Origin: Hyphomicrobium_A sp963722495
GTDB taxonomy: Bacteria > Pseudomonadota > Alphaproteobacteria > Rhizobiales > Hyphomicrobiaceae
DNA length: 64,000 bases
Assembly (NCBI GenBank): GCA_963722495.1
Contig: CAVRND010000008.1
Location: 124,001 to 188,000, forward strand
Reading direction: 5' to 3'
Shown here: positions 17,139 through 26,010 of the stretch, in pieces
How the letters are laid out: each line of letters starts with the position of its first letter
Position numbering within the stretch: the first letter of the stretch is position 1
Position numbers and translations under genes: made by a program
The notes under the pieces: model-generated
Told to the model about the DNA's origin: nothing
Database searches by the model: none
What the model saw: only the letters and a program-made list of their open reading frames with translations

Positions 17139-18341
17139 ATGGCAACGACCCCAATCGGATCTCCAACCAACGTTCTGGTCGTGGAAGACGAGATGGTATT
17201 GCGCATGCGTGCAGTAGACATAGTTGAGGATGCGGGGTTCACCGCGGTGGAAGCAGTCAACGCAGATGAAGCGCTCTCCATTCTCGAAGAGCGTTCGGAC
17301 ATTGCCCTGCTGTTCTCCGACATCCAAATGCCGGGCAGCATGGACGGGCTGAAGCTGGCCCACGCCGTGCACGCTCGTTGGCCCGCCATCAAGATCGTTC
17401 TTGTGTCGGGGCAGATCAAATTGACCGATGCCGACAAGCCGGCCGACAGTCGCTTCTTCGGCAAGCCCCTGGTCGTGAAGGAAATGATCGGCGAGCTACA
17501 GTCGATGATCGGCTTGGGAGCGCTGAAAATCGTTCCGGATGTTGTGCTGCCGCTCAAGGCTGACGTTCCCGTGGATGCGACGGTTGCCGAAACCCATCGC
17601 TCGGCCACCCAAGAGGGCCTGACGGCGGAGAACGACAGCTTGCGCTTGTTGCTCGAACAGGCAGGCATCGATGCCAAGGCCCTTCTCGCGCAGGCAGGCA
17701 TAGACGCCAAGGAGCGTGAAGCCGCCGACAAGCTGCAAAAGCTCATCCTCGAAGAGCTGCATCATCGCATCAAGAACACGCTGGCAACGGTGACCGCCAT
17801 TGCCTCCCAGAGCCTGCGGACGGCAACCAGCATCGAGCACGGGCAGCAAGCCATCGAGGGCAGGTTGATCGCGCTCGGGCGCGCGCACGATCTGCTGCTT
17901 CAGGTCAGCTGGGCCAATGCCAGTCTTGCCGACACGGTTCGCGGTGCGATCAAACCCTACGAAAGCCCGGGGTCCGCACGTTTCTCGATCGATGGGCCTG
18001 ACATAGGGATCACATCCAGCGCCGTGATCGCGCTGGCACTGACGTTGAACGAGCTGTGCACCAACACCACGAAATTCGGCGCGTTGTCGGTGCCGAACGG
18101 GCGCATCAACATCGCATGGGTGATCGACGAGCCAGCTCAGCGGCTGAAACTGACTTGGACCGAAGCGGGTGGCCCGGCCGTCAGCACGCCGACGCGGCGA
18201 AGCTTTGGCACCCGCATGATGGAAGCCCTTGGAAGGCAACTGAACGGACAGGTGCAATTGGCTTATCAGCCAGCGGGCTTTGTCTATGCGCTCGATGCGC
18301 CGCTCAGCGCCCTCACCGCGAAGGTTAGCGCTGCTGCGTGA
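17139..18341 (+). CDS. Response-regulator receiver domain fused to HWE-family histidine kinase
   Basis: A 400-residue cytoplasmic signalling protein. Residues about 11-125 form a receiver domain: acidic VVEDE, phospho-acceptor Asp in LLFSDIQMPG, and Lys in FFGKPL. A linker contains a repeated LLxQAGIDAK unit. The kinase part has the H-box EELHHRIKNTLATV, the family's HDLL and W residues (GRAHDLLLQVSW), the N-box LTLNELCTNTTKFGAL and a C-terminal FGTRMMEAL. The last letter of the HWE signature is Ala here. Fused receiver-HWE proteins usually relay signals from other kinases. AGGAG precedes the ATG. No cognate regulator gene is adjacent. Confidence 0.92.
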   Translation: MATTPIGSPTNVLVVEDEMVLRMRAVDIVEDAGFTAVEAVNADEALSILEERSDIALLFSDIQMPGSMDGLKLAHAVHARWPAIKIVLVSGQIKLTDADKPADSRFFGKPLVVKEMIGELQSMIGLGALKIVPDVVLPLKADVPVDATVAETHRSATQEGLTAENDSLRLLLEQAGIDAKALLAQAGIDAKEREAADKLQKLILEELHHRIKNTLATVTAIASQSLRTATSIEHGQQAIEGRLIALGRAHDLLLQVSWANASLADTVRGAIKPYESPGSARFSIDGPDIGITSSAVIALALTLNELCTNTTKFGALSVPNGRINIAWVIDEPAQRLKLTWTEAGGPAVSTPTRRSFGTRMMEALGRQLNGQVQLAYQPAGFVYALDAPLSALTAKVSAAA

Positions 18342-18394
18342 GCGAGCCGCGAATACCGTTAGGCCGCCTTGGTTGCGGGTGTTACAGGGTAACG

Positions 18395-18514
18395 ATGACA
18401 GGACAACCGATCGCTCAGATTCTGCCGCGCAAGCGGCGCCCGCAATGGATCGTACCGCTGGTGACAGCGCTGGTCTTCCTCGCCGTGATCATGGTGCTCT
18501 ACCAGCCCGGATAG
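18395..18514 (+). CDS. Possible 39-residue membrane peptide
   Basis: A short frame with a basic N-terminal part (LPRKRRPQW) and one membrane segment (IVPLVTALVFLAVIMVLY) ending YQPG. The hydrophobic composition is coherent and codon use is GC-rich at third positions, but the ribosome site is weak (AGGG). It would be a single-pass inner-membrane peptide. Supported only by composition. Confidence 0.4.
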   Translation: MTGQPIAQILPRKRRPQWIVPLVTALVFLAVIMVLYQPG

Positions 18515-18644
18515 TCGTTGAACGGGCCGCCCGGCGGCAGTCCACATGCGGGCGCTCATGTTATGTTGCGCCTCACTCGAGCCAGGCCTAGGTCGGCGCG
18601 CAGAGAAGCTGCGATGACGCCGTGCCGGCGCGAAGGAGGAACGC

Positions 18645-19100
18645 ATGACTGACAATTTCGAAGAACACAAAATCGATAAGCTCATCGCGGACCGCAAGGC
18701 TGCAGCTGCGGCGGCGGTCGCTAAGGATGCCGCGATTCAGCAACGCGCATCCGAGCTAGCAACGAGCGTGCGCGATGCGTTCGCCGAGGTCGAGGTGACG
18801 CTTCGCGCGGAGATCAAGAAGGCCAACGACGCCATCAAGCGGGGCGCGGGCACGGAAGAATTCAAATACCAACCGCATTCCAACCCCGGAGCTGGAAGCC
18901 TGGCGTCGGCAGAGTTGATGCTGGTGAACGCGGGTACTGTGCTCAGCCAATATTCGATGACGATCGACGCGACGACGGGCAAGATTGCGGTGCGCAGCAA
19001 AAGCGGCCCCCTCAGTCAGGGCTTGACGAACGTTCTGACGGTCAAGGGGAGCGACTGGGCCGATTTCCTCACCGACATGTACGCCGGCAGCACGCGATGA
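18645..19100 (+). CDS. Hypothetical cytoplasmic protein
   Basis: A 151-residue protein with a helical charged N-terminal half (KLIADRKAAAAAAVAKD) and a C-terminal part of mixed composition with YSMTIDATTGKIAVRS. A near-perfect ribosome site, AAGGAGG, lies six bases before the ATG, so this is a real, well-translated gene. No signal peptide, membrane segment or known motif is visible. Confidence 0.75.
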   Translation: MTDNFEEHKIDKLIADRKAAAAAAVAKDAAIQQRASELATSVRDAFAEVEVTLRAEIKKANDAIKRGAGTEEFKYQPHSNPGAGSLASAELMLVNAGTVLSQYSMTIDATTGKIAVRSKSGPLSQGLTNVLTVKGSDWADFLTDMYAGSTR

Positions 19101-19127
19101 GCCGCTGATCGCGTCCCCGCCTTCCGC

Positions 19128-19211
19128 CTAGCTCAGCACCACGGCGTCGAGCACGGTGCCGAAGTGGCAGGCGGAGGCGACCAGCACGAAGCCGTGCCAG
19201 ATATGGCGTAC
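19128..19211 (-). pseudogene. 3' relic of a hemolysin-III-type (TrhA/PAQR) gene
   Basis: The codons read IWHGFVLVASACHFGTVLDA and then VVLS and a stop, i.e. only the last 25-28 residues of the membrane protein that occurs in full at 19887 and 20745. The bases following the stop are also repeated at 19857-19890. It is thus a leftover of a third copy; the peroxiredoxin gene now lies where the rest of it would be. Confidence 0.75.
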
Positions 19212-19227
19212 CGCGGCCCGCAACCCC

Positions 19228-19782
19228 CTACTTCTGTCCCGCCTTCCACTTCTCGACGGCCGCCAGCGTGTTGGCGACGTGGCCGGCGGGGTCGAGCGCG
19301 GTGTACTCGAAGATGATCTCGCCGCCCGGCGCGATGACGTAGGACGTGCGGTTGGCGTATTCCGGCTTGCCGGGCAGCACAGCGTCATAGGCCGCCATGA
19401 TGTCCTTGCCGGCGTCGGCGGCGACGGGGAACTTGCTGCGGCACTCGCTGACCGAGAATTTGCTGAGCACGTCGATGTCGTCGGCGCTGACGCCGATGAC
19501 GCTGGCCCCGAGGGCAGCGAACTTGTCCACCGCCTCGGCAAACTCGTGCGCCTCTTGCGTGCAGCCGGGCGTGAAGGCGGCCGGATAGAAGTAGAGCACC
19601 ACCGGCCCCTTTTTCAGCGCATCGGCGAGCGAGTAGCTGAACTCCTTGCCGCCGAGCGAGGCGATGGCGGTGAAGTCGGGCGCCGCGGTCCCGGGCTTGA
19701 GCGCGGCCAGGGTCGGTAGCGCGAAGAAGGGGGCGGGAAGCGCGAGCAGTGCTGCTGAGAGGATGGCGGCGGCGAGGCGCAT
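19228..19782 (-). CDS. Exported peroxiredoxin (AhpC/TSA, BCP-like)
   Basis: A 184-residue thioredoxin-fold peroxidase with a signal peptide (LAAAILSAALLALPAPFF). The peroxidatic cysteine is in YPAAFTPGCTQEA. The resolving cysteine five residues later in PrxQ/BCP is replaced by His; another Cys lies in SVSECRSKF. Later strands GASVIGVSADDID and SYVIAPGGEIIFEY are typical. It probably reduces peroxides in the periplasm. An in-frame ATG 13 codons upstream is possible. The gene sits between a 3' relic and a full copy of a hemolysin-III-type gene. Confidence 0.88.
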   Translation of the reverse strand: MRLAAAILSAALLALPAPFFALPTLAALKPGTAAPDFTAIASLGGKEFSYSLADALKKGPVVLYFYPAAFTPGCTQEAHEFAEAVDKFAALGASVIGVSADDIDVLSKFSVSECRSKFPVAADAGKDIMAAYDAVLPGKPEYANRTSYVIAPGGEIIFEYTALDPAGHVANTLAAVEKWKAGQK

Positions 19783-19886
19783 CGGGGCGAGTCCGTCATG
19801 GCTGGAATGGGTAGCACCCATACTAGCCCGATCGCCGTCAGCTAGCGAGCCCGCGGTGAGCCGCTGACCGCGACCTCGCCTTTCTC

Positions 19887-20534
19887 CTAGCTCAGCACCA
19901 CCGCATTCATCACGGCGCCGAAATGACAGGCGGAGGCGACCAGCACGAAGCCGTGCCAGATGGCGTTGTGATACGGCAGCCGCTCGCGCAGGTGGAACAC
20001 GACGCCCACCGTATAGAGCGCGCCGCCGACCAGCAGCAGCGTCATCGCCATCGGTGACAGCGTGGCGAGCAGCGGCTGCATCGTGAACACGCACGCCCAC
20101 CCTTGCACCAGGTACAGCAGGTACGAGGCGCGTCCGAGCTGCGCCGGGGCGATGAGCTTGGCCGCGGCGCCGGCCAGCGCAATGCCCCACACCGCGGCGA
20201 GCAGAGCAAAGCCGACGGTGCCGCCCATCTTGGCGGCGGCGAACGGCGTGTAGGTGGCGGCGATCTTGATAAAGATGGCGGCGTGGTCGCAGCGCCGCAG
20301 CAGCCAACGCTTGGGACCGCGCGAAAGATTGTAGGCGGCGGAGAAGCAGAACATGGCGAGCATGCCGAGCGCGTAGATGACGACGCTGGTGGCGGCGTTG
20401 GTCGGCAGATGCTCGAGGGCGAGGGTGACGAGGATGATGGCGGCGATGAAGCCGGCGGTGACGCCGATCGCATGCACGCAGGCGTCAGCGATTACCTCGG
20501 CCCTGCTGTAGCTGGGAAAGACATCATCCGACAT
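19887..20534 (-). CDS. trhA: Hemolysin III family (PAQR) membrane protein, copy A
   Basis: A 215-residue, seven-helix membrane protein. Family residues are present: the early His in ADACVHAIGV, FSAAYNLSRGPKRWLLRRCDHA in the middle, and the C-terminal zinc-site pair in IWHGFVLVASACHFGAV. Bacterial members are linked to membrane energetics or lipid homeostasis; the hemolysin name is historical. It is a close paralogue of the gene at 20745, and a third, truncated copy lies downstream. Confidence 0.9.
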   Translation of the reverse strand: MSDDVFPSYSRAEVIADACVHAIGVTAGFIAAIILVTLALEHLPTNAATSVVIYALGMLAMFCFSAAYNLSRGPKRWLLRRCDHAAIFIKIAATYTPFAAAKMGGTVGFALLAAVWGIALAGAAAKLIAPAQLGRASYLLYLVQGWACVFTMQPLLATLSPMAMTLLLVGGALYTVGVVFHLRERLPYHNAIWHGFVLVASACHFGAVMNAVVLS

Positions 20535-20744
20535 GCGGCGAGTCCCACTTACGCATACTCGGCCGGATTACGACCGGAGGCGATCGCGCACGCCTCGGAG
20601 CAGATAGTGGGAAGGTGGGCGTTAAAGGCGGCCCAACAAAGAGCGTTGCCAGTGTGCTAACGCGCGGCCTAACGCGTCCGGTCTTGCCTCGTCGCTGGAT
20701 TATGCATCGGCAACCCTGTGCCTGCCGCGCCCCCCGCTCGCCGC

Positions 20745-21389
20745 CTAGCTCAGCACCACGGCGTCGATGACGGCACCGAAGTGGCAGGCGGAGGCGACCA
20801 GCACGAAGCCGTGCCAGATGGCGTTGTTGTAAGGTAGGCGCTGCCACAGGTGGAACACGACGCCGACCGTGTAGAGCACGCCGCCGGCGATCAGCAGCGC
20901 CAACGCCGTCGTCGATAGCGCGGCGAGCAGCGGCTGCAGCGCGAACACGCACGCCCACCCTTGCGCGAGATACAAAACATAGGATGTTTTCACGAAGCGC
21001 GCCGGCATGATCAGCTTCGCGGCGGCGCCGAGCACGGCGATGCCCCACACGGCGCCGAGCAGCGAGAAGCCGGCGATGCCGCCCATCTTCAGCGCGGCGA
21101 AAGGTGTGTAGGTGGCGGCAATCTTGACGTAAATGGCGGCGTGGTCGCAGCGCTGCAGCAGCCAGCGGCGCGGCCCGCGCGTCATGTTGTAGGCGGCGGA
21201 GAAGCAGAATACGGCCAGCATGCCGGCGCAATAAATGACGATGGCGGCAGCGGCGGCGGCGTCGAGATGCGTCAGGGCGATGGCGATAAGGGCGGCGGCG
21301 GCGATCAGCCCGGCGGCGACGCCGATGGCGTGCACGCAGCCGTCCGCGATCAGCTCGGACTTGGTATAGCTGGGGAAGAGGCTACTCAT
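20745..21389 (-). CDS. trhA: Hemolysin III family (PAQR) membrane protein, copy B
   Basis: A 214-residue paralogue of copy A with the same seven helices and His/Asp motifs (ADGCVHAIGV, FSAAYNMTRGPRRWLLQRCDHA, IWHGFVLVASACHFGAV). Most differences are conservative, consistent with tandem duplication followed by divergence. A 210-base gap without a gene separates the two copies. The 25 C-terminal codons are nearly identical among all three copies, which may reflect gene conversion. Confidence 0.9.
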   Translation of the reverse strand: MSSLFPSYTKSELIADGCVHAIGVAAGLIAAAALIAIALTHLDAAAAAAIVIYCAGMLAVFCFSAAYNMTRGPRRWLLQRCDHAAIYVKIAATYTPFAALKMGGIAGFSLLGAVWGIAVLGAAAKLIMPARFVKTSYVLYLAQGWACVFALQPLLAALSTTALALLIAGGVLYTVGVVFHLWQRLPYNNAIWHGFVLVASACHFGAVIDAVVLS

Positions 21390-21410
21390 GAAATACGAAG
21401 CGGCACATAC

Positions 21411-21446
21411 GAAACGGCCGGCGGCTGATGTCAGCGCGCCGGCCGG
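21411..21446 (-). terminator. Probable terminator of the cold-shock gene
   Basis: CGGCCGGCG and CGCCGGCCG form a perfect 9-bp stem, followed on the minus strand by GTTTCG. The T run is short, so termination may be partial. It is located 13 bases past the stop of the cold-shock gene. Confidence 0.55.
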
Positions 21447-21458
21447 GTCTAAGGCTGC

Positions 21459-21668
21459 TTAGCGCAGCTCGATGCTCTGCACCGAAATCTTGCCGCTCTT
21501 GCGGTCCTCGCCAGCTTCGAACGACACCTTCTGCCCTTCGTTGAGGCTGTGGATGCCGGCGCGCTCGAGGGCGCTGGCGTGCACGAAGACGTCCTTGTCG
21601 CCGCCATCCGGAGCGATAAAGCCGTAGCCCTTCTGGGCGTTGTAGAATTTCACGGTGCCGTTGGTCAT
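21459..21668 (-). CDS. cspA: Cold-shock protein (CspA family)
   Basis: A 69-residue single cold-shock domain that binds single-stranded RNA/DNA. RNP1 is seen as KGYGFIAPDGG and RNP2 as DVFVHASAL; the fold starts TNGTVKFYNAQ. AGGAA precedes the ATG. Several alphaproteobacterial paralogues usually exist, so whether this one is cold-induced cannot be said. Confidence 0.95.
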   Translation of the reverse strand: MTNGTVKFYNAQKGYGFIAPDGGDKDVFVHASALERAGIHSLNEGQKVSFEAGEDRKSGKISVQSIELR

Positions 21669-21962
21669 GAGATGCGTTCCTAAGAGGCTATACAATGCTA
21701 ACGGGCCGACTCGCGCACGTGTTCTCGTGCCGATGCCGGCCCTACGTTTCGAAAGTTGGTAGGTTGCAAGGAATCGGGGCGTTGGACTGTGCCTAATACG
21801 CCGCGGCTCGGTCATCCGGCCAAAAGTCGATTTCGGGAACCTGCGCGCTAAGCGCCGATAAATCAAGTAGCAAGTCCGTGGCCCCCGACGGCGCCAGTGT
21901 TTGCGGGCGCTTCGTGCATCCACAACCCGGGGGTTGCCCGCCGCGTCGGCCCGCGCTAGCCC
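21669..21962. other. Intergenic region between cspA and parC
   Basis: 294 bases hold the promoters of two divergent genes. The cspA side, near 21680-21700, is AT-richer. No open frame with support, and no clear operator. Confidence 0.4.
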
Positions 21963-24200
21963 ATGCCCATGACCGAAAAACCGATTCTACCCGGCCCCGA
22001 CGGCATCGAGCCGATCAACCTCAGGGACGCGCTGGAAGAGCGCTACCTGGCGTACGCCCTGTCGACCATCATGCACCGCGCGCTGCCCGACGTGCGCGAC
22101 GGCCTGAAGCCCGTGCACCGGCGCATCCTCTACGCCATGCACCAGTTGCGGCTGACGCCGGACGGCGGCTTCCTCAAGTGCGCCAAGATCGTCGGCGACG
22201 CCATGGGCGACTATCATCCGCACGGCAACCAGGCGATCTACGACGCGCTGGCGCGACTGGCGCAGGATTTCAACGTGCGCTACCCGCTGATCGACGGGCA
22301 GGGCAACTTCGGCAACGTCGACGGCGATAACCCGGCCGCCGAGCGCTATACCGAGGCGCGCATCACGACGACGGCCGCCGATCTGCTCGAGGGCCTCGAA
22401 GAAGAGACGGTCGACTTCCGCCCCAACTACGACGGGCGCAAGATGGAGCCGGTCGTTCTGCCGGCGGCGTTCCCCAACCTGCTTGCCAACGGCTCGTCCG
22501 GCATCGCCGTCGGCATGGCGACCAACATTCCCCCGCACAACGCCGACGAGCTGTGCGCCGGCCTGTTGCATCTCATCAAGCATCCCAACGCCACCATCGA
22601 GAAGCTGGTGGAGATGATCCCCGGCCCGGATTTCCCCGGCGGCGGCGTGCTGGTGGAGCCGCGCGAGCAGATCCTCGAAGCCTACAAGACCGGCCGCGGC
22701 GGCTTCCGCCTGCGCGCCAAGTGGACGAAGGAGGATACGGGCCGCGGCACGTATCAGATCGTCGTCACCGAGATCCCCTACCAGGTGCAGAAGGCCAAGC
22801 TGGTCGAGCGCATCGCCGAGCTGCTGACCGAGAAGAAATTGGCGCTGCTGGGCGACGTGCGCGATGAAAGCGCCGAGGAAATCCGCCTCATTCTGGAGCC
22901 CAAGAGCCGCACCGTCGATCCGGTGCTGCTGATGGAGAGCCTGTTCCGGTTGACGGAGCTGGAGGTCCGCTTCGGCCTCAACATGAACGTGCTGTCGGGC
23001 GGCCAGATCCCCAACGTGCTGTCCCTGCGCGACGTGCTGCGCCAGTGGCTGGAGCACCGCATCGACGTGCTGGTGAGGCGCTCGCAGTTCCGCCTGCGTA
23101 AGATCGAGCACCGCCTCGAGGTGCTCGACGGCTACCTCATCGCCTACCTCAACATCGACGAGGTGATCCGCATCGTCCGCTTCGAGGACGATCCGAAATC
23201 CAAGCTGATCGCGCGCTTCAAGCTGAGCGAGGTGCAGGCCGAGGCGATCCTGAACCTGCGCCTGCGCTCGCTGTCGAAGCTGGAAGAGTTCGAGATCAAG
23301 ACCGAGCACGACAAGCTGTCGAAGGAGCTCCGCCAGCTGCAGCAGCTGCTCAAGTCGGACGACCTGCAGTGGGAGCGCATCGCCGAGGAAGTGAAGGCGA
23401 CGCGCGAGCGCTATTCGAAGTCGACCAAGCTCGGGGCGCGGCGCACCTCCTTCGCCGAGGCGCCGGTGATCGACATCGATCTCGACGCGGCGCTGATCGA
23501 GAAGGAGCCGATCACCATCGTGCTCTCCGACAAGGGCTGGGTGCGCGCCCTCAAGGGCCACGTCGACGACCTCGCCAAGCTGGAGTTCAAGCAGGGCGAC
23601 AAGCTGCGCCGCGCCATCAAGGCCTCGACCACCGACAAGCTGCTGCTGCTGGGGACCAACGGCAAGATCTTCACGCTGGAAGCTTCGCTGCTGCCGGGCG
23701 GCCGCGGCCACGGCGAGCCGGTGCGGCTGATGATCGACCTGGAAGAGAACCACGACGTCGCCGACGTCTTCATCTACCAGCCTGGCCGCAAGCTGCTGAT
23801 CGCCTCCACCGGCGGCTACGGCTTCATCGTGCCGGAGGACGAGGTCGTTGCTTCGACCCGCAAGGGCAAGCAGGTGCTGAACGTCACCGAGCCGGAGGAA
23901 GCCAAGCTGTGCGTGCCGGTCGACGGCGACCACGTGGCTGTCGTCGGCGAGAACCGCAAGCTGCTGATCTTCAAGCTCGACGAGGTCAACGAGATGACGC
24001 GCGGCAAGGGCGTCATCCTGCAGCGCTTCGCCGACGGCAAGCTGGCCGACGTGCGCGTGTTCAAGAAGGCCGACGGGCTCACCTGGCTCGACAGCGCCGG
24101 GCGCACGTTCACGCTCTCATGGTCGGAGCTGCGCGACTGGGTCGGCGTGCGCGCCCAGGCGGGCCGCGTCGTGCCGAAGGGCTTCCCGCGCAGCAACTAG
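21963..24200 (+). CDS. parC: DNA topoisomerase IV subunit A
   Basis: A 745-residue type IIA topoisomerase A subunit that decatenates chromosomes together with ParE. The N-terminal winged-helix region has KPVHRRILYAMHQL and YHPHGNQAIYDAL; the catalytic tyrosine lies in AAERYTEARI. The tower and coiled-coil follow, and the C-terminal beta-pinwheel has repeats such as GKIFTLEASLLPGGRGHGEP and GFIVPEDEVVASTRKGKQVL. It lacks the GyrA-box QRRGGKG, so ParC is the better name. It is intact over 2.2 kb despite the indels elsewhere. ParE is not in the window. Confidence 0.96.
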   Translation: MPMTEKPILPGPDGIEPINLRDALEERYLAYALSTIMHRALPDVRDGLKPVHRRILYAMHQLRLTPDGGFLKCAKIVGDAMGDYHPHGNQAIYDALARLAQDFNVRYPLIDGQGNFGNVDGDNPAAERYTEARITTTAADLLEGLEEETVDFRPNYDGRKMEPVVLPAAFPNLLANGSSGIAVGMATNIPPHNADELCAGLLHLIKHPNATIEKLVEMIPGPDFPGGGVLVEPREQILEAYKTGRGGFRLRAKWTKEDTGRGTYQIVVTEIPYQVQKAKLVERIAELLTEKKLALLGDVRDESAEEIRLILEPKSRTVDPVLLMESLFRLTELEVRFGLNMNVLSGGQIPNVLSLRDVLRQWLEHRIDVLVRRSQFRLRKIEHRLEVLDGYLIAYLNIDEVIRIVRFEDDPKSKLIARFKLSEVQAEAILNLRLRSLSKLEEFEIKTEHDKLSKELRQLQQLLKSDDLQWERIAEEVKATRERYSKSTKLGARRTSFAEAPVIDIDLDAALIEKEPITIVLSDKGWVRALKGHVDDLAKLEFKQGDKLRRAIKASTTDKLLLLGTNGKIFTLEASLLPGGRGHGEPVRLMIDLEENHDVADVFIYQPGRKLLIASTGGYGFIVPEDEVVASTRKGKQVLNVTEPEEAKLCVPVDGDHVAVVGENRKLLIFKLDEVNEMTRGKGVILQRFADGKLADVRVFKKADGLTWLDSAGRTFTLSWSELRDWVGVRAQAGRVVPKGFPRSN

Positions 24201-24243
24201 CTTCGGGCCGGCGTTTTAGGAGCTGGTGACGTTGCAATAGCCC

Positions 24244-26010
24244 TTACCCGGCTTCGCCGTCTGTCTGAGAAGGCGCGGTACCGGCATCTTCAGCGGTAGA
24301 ATTAGGTCGTCTGTCATTTCGCATAGCGAGAAGGGCAACAATGTAGAAGTCGGGGGGGACCGGTAAGCGCCAATGACGGCATGCCATGAGCACGATTGGC
24401 CAAACGTCAGTCTGCATGGCCGACAAAGCGTTGGTCCCCTGTTCGCTCTTGCAAGCATCCGCGATGACCTCCAGAAGGCCAGTGCCATCATCTCTAATCG
24501 GCAAATCTGTGATGGAGGAACCGTGCACAGCTGAGTTCATATAAATATGAGTTTCCAGAATCGTCCGCCGGAATCCACAGCTGCATCGTGCAATGAGCTA
24601 GCTTCTCCGCTGAGAATTTCGACAGCCTATGCTCAAGGTCGGGCCGACCGAGCGCACCTGTCCAAGCGGCGAGCAGTGGGATAAGCGTGCTTCCCGCCGT
24701 CGCTTCTTCGAAGTACTCCTTCGATTGCTCCTTTGGGTGCCCGACTAGGTCAGTGTATTCTGTTAGGGAAGTTGGGTAGCGACCTCCGTACAGAACTGTG
24801 AATTCGTAGCGCTCAACCATCGCTTCCAGCCAAGCCAAGAGCCTCCTGCCATCAGCAGGACTGTGCAGACAAAGCACCAGGAAAAGCGCGACGTCCGTAG
24901 CGAGATCATCACTAACCGGGAGCCGGAGTGCGCCGTTACTTTCGATGACCGACATGCCAACATCGAACAATCTTGCCAGCGACTTGTCGGTGGCCTCTGC
25001 GTCGGCGTCCTTTAATTTTCCCGCGAGCCACTTCGTCCACAAGCCGGTCATCCCGATGCGCCCGAGTGCATCGAAAAGCTTGAGGTTCACATCTACTGAA
25101 TTACGGGAAAGAACGGCCATGCCAATCGCGTCCCGAACACGCGATCTGGGCGCTAGCACTTTCTCGACGTAGTTCGTCGCAACCAAGACATGTAGCTTGA
25201 TCAGCTGATCAACAACTCGCGCGAGGGCTCTGGCATCAGCCCCGTCCTGCCCAATAAGCGGCTTGATAATCTCCCAAACAGCAAGGATCGAAAGCTCACT
25301 TGCACGATACGGCGCCTCTATATTTTCGAGGTCGCGAGCCCAAACGTACAGAACCCAAAGGCAGATGTACATCTGTCGAGCCACGCGAACTCGTGCGCTT
25401 GCATCGGAACTCGCAGCACTAACCAGTTGGCGCACCAATCTCGCGAAGTGTCGATAGGACACCTCAGGCTCGTCGAGCAGCGCCACCGCCTTTTGGAAAT
25501 GTGATCGCTCCGCTTTTGCGAGCAAATCTTCGCGCAGAACACCCTGTAGCAAGAGGGTCGCAATCTTGTCGCCATTCCACTCTTCGAAGCTGATTTTGTC
25601 TGTGGTGTGGGCTTCGATGTAGCCGGTCAGGCTCTGGCGAACTTGCTCCTGGATGTCGCCCCCGAGGCAGATGCAGATGACGATTGCTCGGTTCGCATGC
25701 TCCTTTGGGATGCGCGAGGGAATATAAGCGTCCTTGATGTCATCAAGTGACGGGCGCAGCGCCTGCGGTGAAGCGCCGTTCCACTCGTGCCGTGTAAGAT
25801 CTCCCTTTTTTTATCGAGAACAGATAGACCTTCGCATCATCGCCGCCTTCCGGGCCGATCGCGGCGACGTCCCACGCCGTGCTCCACAGTTCCCCGTCGT
25901 GGGCGGGAGTAAACAGTGAAACCGATTTCACTGAGTAGGTCGGGCAAGATGGCGTCGAGTTCTTCCCGTTCACGCAGCGAGGCAAGGTATTCGCGGAGTA
26001 TGAGCTTCAT
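24244..26010 (-). CDS. Putative PD-(D/E)xK nuclease-like protein of a two-gene island (frameshifted)
   Basis: Reading through indels gives about 588 residues. The N-terminus MKLILREYLASLRER is followed by LPDLLSEIGFTVYSRPRRG. Next comes HGVDVAAIGPEGG and then KVYLFSIKKGDLTRHEW. The Asp of GVD and the Lys of SIK, one strand apart, match the layout of Mrr-type PD-(D/E)xK nucleases, with Ser in place of Glu/Gln. The remaining 400 residues are helical with no motif I know. The frame breaks near 25870 and 25798 (each repaired by removing one G) and near 24545. It overlaps the upstream gene by ATGA. Function is inferred; nuclease activity is not certain. Confidence 0.75.

Noticed and set aside
19783..20307. 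Apparent N-terminal extension of the peroxiredoxin into the hemolysin-III region
   Set aside because: The extra residues are an out-of-frame reading of the paralogue gene; the signal peptide starts at 19782.
21987..23933. Long open frame on the minus strand, antisense to parC
   Set aside because: It is the complementary frame of an intact parC with strong codon bias; its translation is His/Leu/Val/Gln-rich without any motif.
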